Translations under genes and position numbers: made by a program
The notes under the pieces: generated by a model
What the model was told of the DNA's origin: nothing
The model's input: only the letters and a program-made list of their open reading frames with translations
Database searches by the model: none
Origin: Clostridia bacterium
GTDB lineage: Bacteria > Bacillota > Clostridia > Oscillospirales > Acutalibacteraceae
Length of the DNA: 7,718 nucleotides
Direction of reading: 5' to 3'
Assembly (NCBI GenBank): GCA_900759575.1
Contig: CAAEVU010000138.1
Coordinates: 1-7,718 of the forward strand
Shown here: positions 1 through 6,068 of the stretch, in pieces
Layout: each line of letters begins with the position of its first letter
Position numbering within the stretch: position 1 is the first letter of the stretch

Positions 1-1183
1 AGACCGTCAGCACCAGCGACACCGCCGGTCGGTCCACCGCCCGGAAGTAGCCGTAGAGCAGGAACAAAATGCCGATGCCCAGGTAGCAGCTGCCCTCGAT
101 GCGGAGGTAGCCCGTGCCCACGGAAATGACTTCCTGCGCGTCGTGCCCCACGAAAATGGCCAGCAGCTGGGGGGCGAAGCAGCAGACCAGCCCGCCGATC
201 GCCAGACAAAAGACCAGCACCCAGAACAAGGCCCATTTCGTCCCGGCTTTGATGCGCCCCCGCTGCCCGGCCCCGTAGTTCTGGGCGACGAAGGTGGCGT
301 AGGCGTTGCCGAAGTCCTGCACGGGCATGTAGGCCAGGGTGTCGATCTTCACCGCCACGGCGAAGGCCGCCATGACGACCGAGCCGAAGGAGTTCACCAG
401 GCCCTGCACCAGGAGGATCCCGAAGTTCATCACCGACTGTTGCAGGCAGGTGAAGAACGAGAGGCTCCAAAGCTGCCGCAAAATATTCCGGTCCCACCGC
501 CGGTCTTCCGGTCTGACCCGCAGGTCCGGGCAGCTTTGCCAGGGCCACAGGGCCAGGCCCACCCCGGCGGCGTACTGGGCCAGCACCGTCGCCACCGCCG
601 CGCCCATGACGCCCATTTGCAAGGGGATGACGAAGAGCAGGTCCAGGCCGATGTTCCCCACGACCGACACGCCCAAAAACAGCAGCGGCGTCACCGAGTT
701 CCCGATGGCCCGGAGCAGATTGGCGAAGTAATTATAGAGGAAGGTGGCCGGGATGCCCGCAAACACCCAGACGAGATAGGTCCGGGTCAGGTCCCACACG
801 TCCGCCGGGATGCGGAGAAACCACAGGATCCCGCCCAGGGCCAGGTATACCAGGGCTGTCAGCACCACGGTCAGCCCGCCGATCAAACAGAACGACTGAA
901 AGATCCCCGCCCGGAATCGGGCGGGGTCTTTTCGTCCGAACTGCATGGCAAAAAACACGCTGCTGCCCATGCAGAGGCCCAGTAAGATCGAAGTGAGAAA
1001 CGTCATCAAGGTATAGGAGGACCCCACCGCCGCCAGGGCAGCCTCCCCCAAAAACTGCCCCACCACCCAGGTGTCGGCCAGGTTATACAGCTGCTGGAGC
1101 AGGTTCCCCAGGATCAGCGGCAGGGCGAAGGTCAGCAGCCCCTTGGGGATGCTCCCCTGGGTCAGGTCACGGTTCAGGGCCAC
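1..1183 (-). CDS. MATE-family multidrug/sodium efflux transporter (C-terminus beyond left edge)
   Basis: This is an integral membrane antiporter of the MATE (multi-antimicrobial extrusion) family, expected to export cationic drugs or metabolites using an ion gradient. Reading the minus strand from 1183 gives about 394 residues without a stop; MATE proteins usually have about 450, so the last helices lie outside the window. Typical features visible are an N-terminal GSIPKGLLTFALPLILGNLL stretch (residues 10-29), then QQLYNLADTWVVGQFLG (30-46), alternating hydrophobic helices, a loop with LLRAIGNSVTP, and, near the start of the second half, a helix followed by VAVKIDTLAYMPVQDFGNA. The chosen start is GTG at 1183, with GGAGG at 1198-1194 ten bases upstream inside the phosphoesterase gene. 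The start overlaps that gene's stop codon by 10 bp, so the two are probably translationally coupled. Drug or substrate specificity cannot be read from the sequence. GC-rich, like the upstream gene. Confidence 0.93.
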   Translation of the reverse strand, partial: MALNRDLTQGSIPKGLLTFALPLILGNLLQQLYNLADTWVVGQFLGEAALAAVGSSYTLMTFLTSILLGLCMGSSVFFAMQFGRKDPARFRAGIFQSFCLIGGLTVVLTALVYLALGGILWFLRIPADVWDLTRTYLVWVFAGIPATFLYNYFANLLRAIGNSVTPLLFLGVSVVGNIGLDLLFVIPLQMGVMGAAVATVLAQYAAGVGLALWPWQSCPDLRVRPEDRRWDRNILRQLWSLSFFTCLQQSVMNFGILLVQGLVNSFGSVVMAAFAVAVKIDTLAYMPVQDFGNAYATFVAQNYGAGQRGRIKAGTKWALFWVLVFCLAIGGLVCCFAPQLLAIFVGHDAQEVISVGTGYLRIEGSCYLGIGILFLLYGYFRAVDRPAVSLVLTV

Positions 1184-1740
1184 GGCGTCAAATCCTCCAA
1201 AGCCGCCCGGTGGTACTCAGTTCCGGCCAGATCACACCACCGAAACAGGGTCCCCTCCAGGGTCATGTACCCCCGCAGGCTGCCCTCCTTGGGGATGGAA
1301 ACGGAGCCGGGGTTCAAGTAGACATTTTGTTGCCCAAAGGGCCGCCAGCTTGGCACATGTGTGTGGCCATGGAGCAGGAGGTCCCCTGGCTGAATGGGTG
1401 GCAAATTGTCAAGGTTAAATACATGGCCATGGGTGACATACATCAGCCGGTCCTCCACCGGAAAAACGGCGTAATCGGCCATGATCGGGAAGTCCAGGAC
1501 CATCTGGTCAACTTCGGTGTCGCAGTTGCCTCGGACGCAAAACAGCCGATTTTTCACGCCATTCAGCAAAGAAATGACCTCTTTTGGCGCGTAATCGCGG
1601 GGTAAATCGTTCCGCGGGCCGTGATAGAGCAGGTCCCCCAGCAAAATCAGCCGCTCCGCCCCCTCTAGTGCGAAGCAGTTCAGCAGTTGGCGGCAGTAGT
1701 AAGCGGACCCGTGCAGGTCCGATGCGATCATCCATTTCAT
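1174..1740 (-). CDS. yfcE: YfcE-type metallophosphoesterase (phosphodiesterase)
   Basis: This is a cytosolic two-metal phosphodiesterase of the calcineurin-like superfamily, closest to the YfcE/MJ0936 group, which hydrolyses artificial phosphodiesters in vitro and has no settled physiological substrate. The 188-residue length fits the family (E. coli YfcE is about 184). The metal-binding motifs are all visible in order: SDLHGS (D8, H10), GDLLYHGPRNDLP (D36), RGNCDTEVDQ (N72), THGH (H104) and GHTHVP (H125, H127), followed by the typical NPGSVSIPK. No key residue is missing. ATG at 1740 is preceded by AAAGGAGA at 1756-1749. The gene is first in a two-gene unit with the MATE transporter and is read from the promoter at 1799-1771. 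The pairing with MATE is probably operonic convenience; no shared function is evident. Confidence 0.95.
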   Translation of the reverse strand: MKWMIASDLHGSAYYCRQLLNCFALEGAERLILLGDLLYHGPRNDLPRDYAPKEVISLLNGVKNRLFCVRGNCDTEVDQMVLDFPIMADYAVFPVEDRLMYVTHGHVFNLDNLPPIQPGDLLLHGHTHVPSWRPFGQQNVYLNPGSVSIPKEGSLRGYMTLEGTLFRWCDLAGTEYHRAALEDLTPWP

Positions 1741-1770
1741 GGGAAAAATCTCCTTTGTTGGGCTAGGGTG

Positions 1771-1799
1771 AGTATAGCGCAGAAAAAAGAGGGTGTCAA
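1771..1799 (-). promoter_or_regulatory. Sigma-A promoter of the phosphoesterase-MATE unit
   Basis: On the minus strand a perfect -35 TTGACA (1799-1794) is followed by exactly 17 bp and then TATACT (1776-1771), which matches the -10 consensus at five of six positions. Transcription would start near 1765-1763, about 23-25 bases before the ATG at 1740. The -35 box overlaps that of the divergent promoter. Confidence 0.85.
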
Positions 1800-1821
1800 C
1801 AGTGAGATTTTATGCTATACT
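1793..1821 (+). promoter_or_regulatory. Extended -10 sigma-A-like promoter of the sigma/anti-sigma operon
   Basis: TATACT at 1816-1821 is preceded by TG at 1813-1814, giving an extended -10 (TGCTATACT). Seventeen bases upstream lies GTGTCA (1793-1798), a four-of-six match to TTGACA. Transcription would begin near 1828, leaving a leader of about 30 bases with GGAG at 1841-1844. The -35 is shared with the opposite-strand promoter, so occupancy of the two is likely mutually exclusive or jointly controlled. The spacing does not match the ECF-like promoters further downstream. Confidence 0.65.
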
Positions 1822-1859
1822 GTCTCATATTTTAGAAAAAGGAGAACAGGCAAAAAACA

Positions 1860-2438
1860 ATGTCAAAACAAAAAAGATTGACAAAGGAAGCGTTTAGCGA
1901 AATATATCTAGAACACTACGATGATATGAAACGCTTTGCGGCGAAGCGCTTTTTTGCCGCCGGGCGGACAGACCCACATCAGGTATTGGATGCAGTACAG
2001 GAAACCTTCCGCATTTTGTGTGAGAAGCCGGAGAGCTACCAAAATAGTCCATCTCCCTCTGGTTGGCTGTATGTTACGCTTACTTACGTCATCCAGAACC
2101 AACTGCGTCAGGAGAACCGACAGACAAAACTGCTGGCAAAGGCGCAGGATGCCTGGGCAGAAGAGGTACAGCCGCCACCAGGGGCGGACTTAGAATTGGA
2201 AGGATTTGTCTCACCGGAAGAATTGGAACTGCTCAAACGAGTCTATGTGCATAAGGACGGTTTGGAGAACATCGCACAGGAAATGGGCACGACAAAAACG
2301 GCCCTGGCTAAGCGTGTGGCTAGGATCAAGGAGAAGTTTCGGAAAAATTATCGAGAAAGTGAGAAAAAATTTGCAGAGGACCGGGCACAAACGGTCTCTG
2401 CCGGACATGATAAAGTGAAAGGAGGAAACAAGCGATGA
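1860..2438 (+). CDS. ECF-like RNA polymerase sigma factor (sigma-70 family, regions 2 and 4)
   Basis: This is an alternative sigma factor that would direct RNA polymerase to a dedicated set of promoters. Residues about 15-85 look like region 2: DDMKRFAAKRF, then DAVQETFRIL (the D-x-x-Q-x-x-F core), then a W-L helix with NQLRQENRQ. Residues about 118-163 look like region 4: SPEELELLKRVYVHKDGLENIAQEMG and a recognition helix around TKTALAKRVARIKEKFRK. There is no region 1 or 3, and the 192-aa length fits the ECF group; a charged tail (164-192) is additional. The ATG at 1860 has GGAG at 1841-1844, a rather long 15-base spacing. I see no better start. The stop codon overlaps the anti-sigma gene's ATG (ATGA at 2435-2438), and the last codons (KGGNK) encode the next gene's GGAGG. 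Which promoters it recognises is not shown by the sequence. The repeated elements at 5401, 5982 and 6684 are candidates. Confidence 0.85.
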   Translation: MSKQKRLTKEAFSEIYLEHYDDMKRFAAKRFFAAGRTDPHQVLDAVQETFRILCEKPESYQNSPSPSGWLYVTLTYVIQNQLRQENRQTKLLAKAQDAWAEEVQPPPGADLELEGFVSPEELELLKRVYVHKDGLENIAQEMGTTKTALAKRVARIKEKFRKNYRESEKKFAEDRAQTVSAGHDKVKGGNKR

Positions 2439-3307
2439 AACAGCCTGGAGAATTCCGCGGGAAATACCCTGGCCTGGAAAGGTATTCTGTTGCAGAACTG
2501 GATGGAATGTTACAGCAGGAAATTGCCGTCTCTGGGGAAGAAAGCTTGGACACAGATTATATCCAAGCTATATTGGAGGTGATTCGGGAAAAAGAGGGTA
2601 TGGTGATCCCCTCGCAGGAAGCAAAAGAATCACTGGAAGCCTTCTTTGAGAACTACTGGCAAGAGCCGGCAGAGGAAACACAGCCGGTTCAGGAAGAACC
2701 TGAGCAAGAACCCAAAGTGGTGCCCCTATCTCCCAAACGGAAAAAACATCGTGCCCCCCGCAAGGCCGTGGCCGCCGCTGCTGTGGCATGTATCCTGGCC
2801 TGCACCCTGACCGTTCCCGTGCAAGGCTCTAACCTAATGGAGAGCTTTGTCCACTGGACAACGGATACCTTCTCGTTCCAACAAGAGGAAACTCCGGGGG
2901 AACCCTCGGTGTTCCAGGATACGGCCTATCAGGAAGCCCAGAAGAAAATTGCTGAGCGGACGGACGTTTCTGTTCTGCCGAATTGGTATCCCGAAGGGAG
3001 TAAACTGCTCCAAGTGGAAGAGGGGGAATTGACAGGGGAGTATGATATTCACCTCACGTTCTCGTTACAGGATAAGATATACTCTGTGGACATTGCCATA
3101 GGCGATGAAGTTTCCACGAACCAGTATGAGAAAAGCAACACCCCCATTGAGGAGTACTATGTAAAGGGTAGGCCGTTCTATATCATAAAAAATATAGAAC
3201 GGGAAACAATTACTTGGAAAAATGGAAATATTCAGGGGCATATTCAGGGCTTCCTAACAGTAGATCAACTTAAGCGAATGGCAAATTCGATCTATGAAGG
3301 AGAGTAA
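2435..3307 (+). CDS. Membrane-anchored anti-sigma factor with DUF4367-like extracytoplasmic domain
   Basis: This is a predicted single-pass membrane protein that would hold the sigma factor inactive and release it on an envelope signal. The N-terminal 1-110 residues are cytoplasmic in type: helical YSVAELDGMLQQEI (17-30), an acidic proline/glutamate-rich linker (78-98), then a basic stop-transfer KRKKHRAPRK (101-110). One transmembrane helix follows at about 111-130. The outer part, about 160-290, resembles the DUF4367 domain of Clostridia: LPNWYPEGSKLLQVE (181-195), a beta-rich middle, and a closing GHIQGFLTVDQLKRMANSI (268-286). There is no HxxxCxxC zinc motif, so it is not a ZAS-type anti-sigma factor. 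ATG at 2435 overlaps the sigma stop and has GGAGG at 2421-2425, which fits stoichiometric coupled synthesis. The role is inferred from position and domain layout. The signal sensed is unknown. Confidence 0.8.
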   Translation: MKQPGEFRGKYPGLERYSVAELDGMLQQEIAVSGEESLDTDYIQAILEVIREKEGMVIPSQEAKESLEAFFENYWQEPAEETQPVQEEPEQEPKVVPLSPKRKKHRAPRKAVAAAAVACILACTLTVPVQGSNLMESFVHWTTDTFSFQQEETPGEPSVFQDTAYQEAQKKIAERTDVSVLPNWYPEGSKLLQVEEGELTGEYDIHLTFSLQDKIYSVDIAIGDEVSTNQYEKSNTPIEEYYVKGRPFYIIKNIERETITWKNGNIQGHIQGFLTVDQLKRMANSIYEGE

Positions 3308-3312
3308 AGATC

Positions 3313-3738
3313 GTGAACAAAATAGGCCATAGAGCAACAGCACTCCTTTTGTGCGTTGTATTATTGTTTGGATTATCCATCTCAGCAGGTGCACGGGAAA
3401 ACCAGTGCATTGATAGCTATAATGTGAAAGCGAGTATATTGGGAAAAGGGAAGATAAGTGTTGAAATCTCCTTGACAGGGACAGAGCCAATGCAAGAACT
3501 TGGTGCTAAAATGATCGTAGTAAATGAAAAACAGGCAGATGGAAACTATAAAGCTGTCTATACGTTTACTCCGGAAAAGTATGCCAATTTAATTGGAAAG
3601 AATGGCAGATACTTTTCTTTCCGAAGTACCTATCAAGGAGTAAGCGGAAAACAGTACTATATCACAGCGCAGCTCTACGCAAAAAACGCAAAAGCATCCA
3701 GCACTATCTGGGCTGGTTCACAGACGGTAAAAGCCTGA
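3313..3738 (+). CDS. Small secreted protein of the sigma operon (beta-rich)
   Basis: A 141-residue protein with a clear Sec signal peptide: positive MNKIGHR, a hydrophobic core at residues 9-22, and likely cleavage after AGA near residue 27. The mature part is beta-rich, with KASILGKGKISVEISLTGT (39-57), an ELGAKMIVVNE strand pair, a T-Y-Q-G turn and a terminal TVKA. This pattern resembles a group of small secreted Clostridial proteins of unknown function that I recognise only loosely. The start is GTG at 3313, with AAGGAGAG at 3298-3305. It begins 5 bp after the anti-sigma stop, so it is co-transcribed and may act with the anti-sigma's outer domain, for example as a ligand or target. That is inference. 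More AT-rich than the two genes upstream. Confidence 0.78.
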   Translation: MNKIGHRATALLLCVVLLFGLSISAGARENQCIDSYNVKASILGKGKISVEISLTGTEPMQELGAKMIVVNEKQADGNYKAVYTFTPEKYANLIGKNGRYFSFRSTYQGVSGKQYYITAQLYAKNAKASSTIWAGSQTVKA

Positions 3739-3740
3739 CG

Positions 3741-3805
3741 GAAAATTTTTCAAAAAATTTCGATTTTGGCGGGAACAAATCGAAATTTCTGGACATGTAT
3801 AGTTG
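3741..3805 (+). promoter_or_regulatory. Diverged copy of the ECF-type promoter element upstream of the 287-aa secreted protein
   Basis: The first 21 bases of homology (AAAATTTTTCAAAAAATTTC plus G, from 3742) are identical to the start of the 5982 element. Downstream, ACAAATCG (3775-3782) also matches that element, and TATAG occurs where its TATATA would be, with GAAGG following in both. The TGTCACA box is replaced by GGGAACA (3771-3777), and the -10 reads CATGTATAG (3794-3802) instead of CGTTATATA. GGAAC is itself a common ECF -35 core. It could be a promoter of altered specificity, a decayed copy, or simply the hairpin described separately. Confidence 0.4.
3755..3788. repeat. Perfect 12-bp inverted repeat with 10-nt loop after the sigma operon
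   Basis: AAATTTCGATTT (3755-3766) and AAATCGAAATTT (3777-3788) are exact reverse complements around TGGCGGGAAC. The AU-rich stem has no T-tract after it, so it is a poor intrinsic terminator. It could be an operator for a dimeric regulator, or a weak terminator or mRNA-stabilising hairpin after the sigma operon. The GGAAC of the possible promoter sits in the loop. Confidence 0.7.
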
Positions 3806-3929
3806 GAAGGGTCAAAAAGGCAAGTAATCCTCTGCGGGAGTGCAGGGAAGAGTTAGGAGGTTTTGCCTATGCGCTGAAGTTGAATGATTCGTTTATCAAA
3901 CAGACCAACCACTGAAAAAGGAGGAGCTT

Positions 3930-4793
3930 ATGAAAAAACGTATGATGTGCCTACTTATGGCTATGTTGATGACCTGTAGCATGGTTATCTCTGCAAGTGC
4001 AGCGACTTATGAAAGCGCCGCCAGTATGGGTTCGAGCTATGAAGGCAAGAATATCTTGTCCGATGGAACTGTTGTTGAAAACGACGCCATTGTACTTCGG
4101 AATGAAGACGATGTAAGAGAGATGATCGAGATGGATGGAGAGGCATACGACAGAGAGTATGCTATGAAAGCTAGCAAAATTGACCCTCAGCTTAAACGTG
4201 ATTTTGAAACGTTTGTTTCTGAGAACAAAAATGCATCTGCAACAACGTATGATGAGGTGGTTTCTGACTTTATTGAAGAATACCCAGAGTATATAAATGA
4301 GAACATCAAAGACGATATTGTAACGTTGCAAAGTAACGTTACAGTGGACCTAGTAAGGGACTTCTACATAGGAAACGGCTATAATATTGCTCTAGCTCTG
4401 TTTAACCATTCATTAACAGCAAAGCCAGCAAAAGCGTACTTGGACATGATTGGAAATACAGGCGGCATTTACAATGATATTCGCGTGCAACTTACGCAAA
4501 AGTACGACTTTGTTACACAAATGATAAACTTCTCAAGAAAAGGCTCGTCCTACGAGACAAATACAACTAAGGACTATGTCTTTGACAAAATAAACACGGA
4601 TATGTACTGGGCCATTCACAAATTTGAATGGAAACGTACACGGACGCTCTATAACAAGGCATACTTTAAAATCATTGATATATATGATTTTGCTGGCGGC
4701 CCTGCTATTTTTGGAGTAGTAGCTAGCATGGCTGGAACCCACGATTTCGATGTCGAAATTTACGGTTTAGTACAGAATGGTGTATTAAAATAA
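3930..4793 (+). CDS. Secreted 287-aa protein of unknown function
   Basis: I do not recognise a named family. The signal peptide is textbook: KKR, a hydrophobic run at residues 6-22, and SASA|A cleavage near residue 24. Residues about 40-130 are acidic and probably helical (NEDDVREMIEMDGEAYDREY; YDEVVSDFIEEYPEYINENIKDD) and could be a pro-region or a spacer. From about 135 there is a more structured part: a stretch rich in small hydrophobics, GYNIALALFNHSLTAKPAKAYL (150-171), then NTDMYWAIHKFEWKR (222-236), YFKIIDIYDFAGGPAIFGVV (245-264), and a final beta-like DFDVEIYGLVQNGVLK. The mature protein has no cysteine. ATG at 3930 has GGAGG at 3920-3924. The 191-bp gap upstream and the AT-rich composition suggest a separate transcription unit. 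A secreted effector, toxin-like or adhesion role is possible, but nothing in the sequence proves one. Confidence 0.8.
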   Translation: MKKRMMCLLMAMLMTCSMVISASAATYESAASMGSSYEGKNILSDGTVVENDAIVLRNEDDVREMIEMDGEAYDREYAMKASKIDPQLKRDFETFVSENKNASATTYDEVVSDFIEEYPEYINENIKDDIVTLQSNVTVDLVRDFYIGNGYNIALALFNHSLTAKPAKAYLDMIGNTGGIYNDIRVQLTQKYDFVTQMINFSRKGSSYETNTTKDYVFDKINTDMYWAIHKFEWKRTRTLYNKAYFKIIDIYDFAGGPAIFGVVASMAGTHDFDVEIYGLVQNGVLK

Positions 4794-4817
4794 GTACACA
4801 TACTTGTAGTATAATCA

Positions 4818-4849
4818 ATACCTCCACACAACATTTTGTGTGGAGGTAT
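4818..4849. repeat. Perfect 14-bp hairpin after the 287-aa gene
   Basis: ATACCTCCACACAA (4818-4831) and TTGTGTGGAGGTAT (4836-4849) pair perfectly around a CATT loop. With one bulged A the stem extends by ATC/GAT. It lies 25 bp after a stop codon but lacks a T-tract on either strand, so it is not a canonical terminator. It may still stop transcription, protect the upstream mRNA's 3' end, or act as an operator for the next gene, which starts at 4883. Confidence 0.75.
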
Positions 4850-4882
4850 GATGTATAGTTGAGAGCAATAGGAGGCCAGTCT

Positions 4883-5386
4883 ATGAGAAATTTAAAAGGA
4901 TTATTGGTAGGAATGACAGTAGGGATTCTTATGGTGTGCATTTTTGTGACCATCTTCTCTCCTCGGTACAAAGCATCTAAACTTCTGTCTACAGACTTAC
5001 CTCGCCCGGTAGCAACACAATGGTCAGATAATCATGGGGGATTTTTTGGAGATGGAGAGTTATACGGTACGCTTATTTTCAATGAATCTAACAAAAAAGC
5101 ACTTGATGAACATTTATTGAAAAATGGAAACTGGCACTCACTTCCACTACCAGAAGATTTAGGGATTCTTCTTTATGGGGGAGAAAAACATGGGAGTAAC
5201 TATGAATTTCGGTTGGCTGATGGTTGGGATGCACCGAAAGTGACAAAAGGATATTACTATTTTTTAGACCGACTTCACAACACTACTATGGATAATCAGT
5301 TGCTGGAAGCCAGTTCTTTAGATGTAACGGTAGGATTGTATGATAGTGAACGAGGGATTCTATACGTAATGACCTGCGATACTTGA
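4883..5386 (+). CDS. Membrane-anchored HGGF-motif protein of unknown function (paralog of the 7461 gene)
   Basis: A 167-residue protein with an N-terminal membrane anchor (residues about 6-25) and an outside domain. The strongest landmark is DLPRPVATQWSDNHGGFFGDG (38-58), followed by G-T-L-I-F, a helix rich in AL/LL, W84-H85, LPLPEDLGILLYG and GYYYFLDR (123-130). I recall this D-x-HGGFxGDG pattern in small Clostridial proteins without a known function. It aligns without gaps to the partial gene at 7461: 29 of 56 identical residues over 31-86. ATG at 4883 is chosen because GGAGG at 4871-4875 is seven bases upstream. An in-frame TTG at 4859 has no ribosome site and lies before that GGAGG. The gene is AT-rich, unlike its paralog. 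It is followed after 14 bp by a repeated promoter element. Confidence 0.82.
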   Translation: MRNLKGLLVGMTVGILMVCIFVTIFSPRYKASKLLSTDLPRPVATQWSDNHGGFFGDGELYGTLIFNESNKKALDEHLLKNGNWHSLPLPEDLGILLYGGEKHGSNYEFRLADGWDAPKVTKGYYYFLDRLHNTTMDNQLLEASSLDVTVGLYDSERGILYVMTCDT

Positions 5387-5400
5387 AGAAACCTGTCAGG

Positions 5401-5460
5401 ACGGAAAATTTTTTGAAAAAAGTGTCACATTTCGCTCTTCTCAAACGTTATATAAGCAGA
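5401..5460 (+). promoter_or_regulatory. ECF-type promoter, repeat copy A
   Basis: An A/T-tract (5404-5421) precedes TGTCACA (5423-5429), 16 bp, and CGTTATATA (5446-5454), then AGCAGAAC. Transcription would begin near 5460, some 23 bases before the ATG at 5483, with AAAGGAGGG at 5467-5475. Two near-identical copies elsewhere keep the same 16-bp spacing, and CGTTAT/TGTCAC-type boxes are typical of ECF sigma promoters of Firmicutes. The upstream A/T-tract may act as an UP element. Confidence 0.75.
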
Positions 5461-5482
5461 ACGACAAAAGGAGGGACCAACC

Positions 5483-5980
5483 ATGAAAAAGGACAACCTG
5501 CTATCCGCAGTGTGCTTGGTGGGAATATTGGCGCTGTGTTTCCCGTTGGTGGCGCGGGCGGATTCTTCTTGGGTTTGGATTACGGAGACGCGGCCCTATG
5601 ATGTGCTGCCCTTTGTGGTGGCGGGGACGCTGCTCATTGAGACCTTGAGCATCTGGCTCATTCCCCACACCAGACGGCTTTCCAAGGTGTTTTGGGTGGT
5701 TTGCCTGGGCAATGGGCTTTCCTATGCGGCGCCCTATTTCTTCCAGCTGTTCAACCCGGTCTATTCGTTCCAAAAGGCGCTGAATACCCACTTCTATAAC
5801 GTCAGTATCTCGTTCCTGATCGTGACCTTGGTCATTGAGGGACCCATCGAATATTACATGCTGGAAAAAGAGACCGACCAGCCCAAGAAGCTGTTGTGGG
5901 CCGTGATCCTCAGCAACGTCGTCACCACTGTCGGGGTGGCGCTCACCGAGCGGCTGTTATGCCGGGGCTTTTGGGTCTAA
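5483..5980 (+). CDS. Polytopic membrane protein of unknown function
   Basis: A 165-residue membrane protein. The N-terminus reads as a signal peptide, hydrophobic at 7-22 with ARA|D at 24-27, and is followed by four likely helices: about 41-60, 68-87, 105-126 and 137-158. Polar residues are embedded in them: E53 (LLIETLSIWL), N77 (CLGNGLSYAAPY), E119 and E123 (VIEGPIEYYML), and N145/T148-149 (SNVVTTVG). These suggest a channel, a sensor or an enzyme in the membrane rather than an anchor, but I recognise no family. ATG at 5483 has AAAGGAGGG at 5467-5475. An upstream in-frame TTG at 5383 would translate the promoter repeat and is rejected. It is the gene directly behind promoter copy A. Composition is moderately GC-rich, between its AT-rich neighbours. 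Confidence 0.82.
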   Translation: MKKDNLLSAVCLVGILALCFPLVARADSSWVWITETRPYDVLPFVVAGTLLIETLSIWLIPHTRRLSKVFWVVCLGNGLSYAAPYFFQLFNPVYSFQKALNTHFYNVSISFLIVTLVIEGPIEYYMLEKETDQPKKLLWAVILSNVVTTVGVALTERLLCRGFWV

Positions 5981-5981
5981 G

Positions 5982-6047
5982 AAAAATTTTTCAAAAAATT
6001 TCGCAAAAGGTGTCACAAATCGCCCTGCTCAAACGTTATATAAGCAG
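5982..6047 (+). promoter_or_regulatory. ECF-type promoter, repeat copy B
   Basis: The A/T-tract starts two bases after the stop of the membrane-protein gene. TGTCACA (6011-6017), a 16-bp spacer and CGTTATATA (6034-6042) follow, then AGCAGAAGGAG. It shares long identical stretches with copies A and C. No ATG lies at the usual distance: copies A and C have one 37-39 bases after the C of CGTTATATA, whereas here the next annotated gene is about 150 bases away. A TTG at 6069 would open a ten-codon reading frame ending at 6101. Confidence 0.7.
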
Positions 6048-6068
6048 AAGGAGAAAAAGAGATTTTTA

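Noticed and set aside
143..985. Long plus-strand reading frame (280 codons) rich in G, P, H, Q and R
   Set aside because: It is the antisense of the MATE transporter. The composition is that of a GC-rich shadow frame, while the minus strand gives a continuous, recognisable transporter.
1794..1821. TGTCAAC plus TATACT upstream of the sigma gene as an autoregulated ECF-type promoter
   Set aside because: TGTCA matches, but the -10 is three bases off the invariant spacing and lacks CGTTATA. A sigma-A extended -10 explains it better.
4859..4882. Eight-codon upstream extension of the HGGF-motif protein from TTG 4859
   Set aside because: The ribosome site GGAGG (4871-4875) lies inside this extension and fits ATG 4883. 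The paralog at 7461 also aligns from that methionine.
5383..5601. A 72-codon frame starting with TTG at 5383
   Set aside because: It translates promoter copy A and then a shifted frame of the 5483 gene. There is no ribosome site. Its peptide similarity to the frame at 6675 follows from the DNA repeat.
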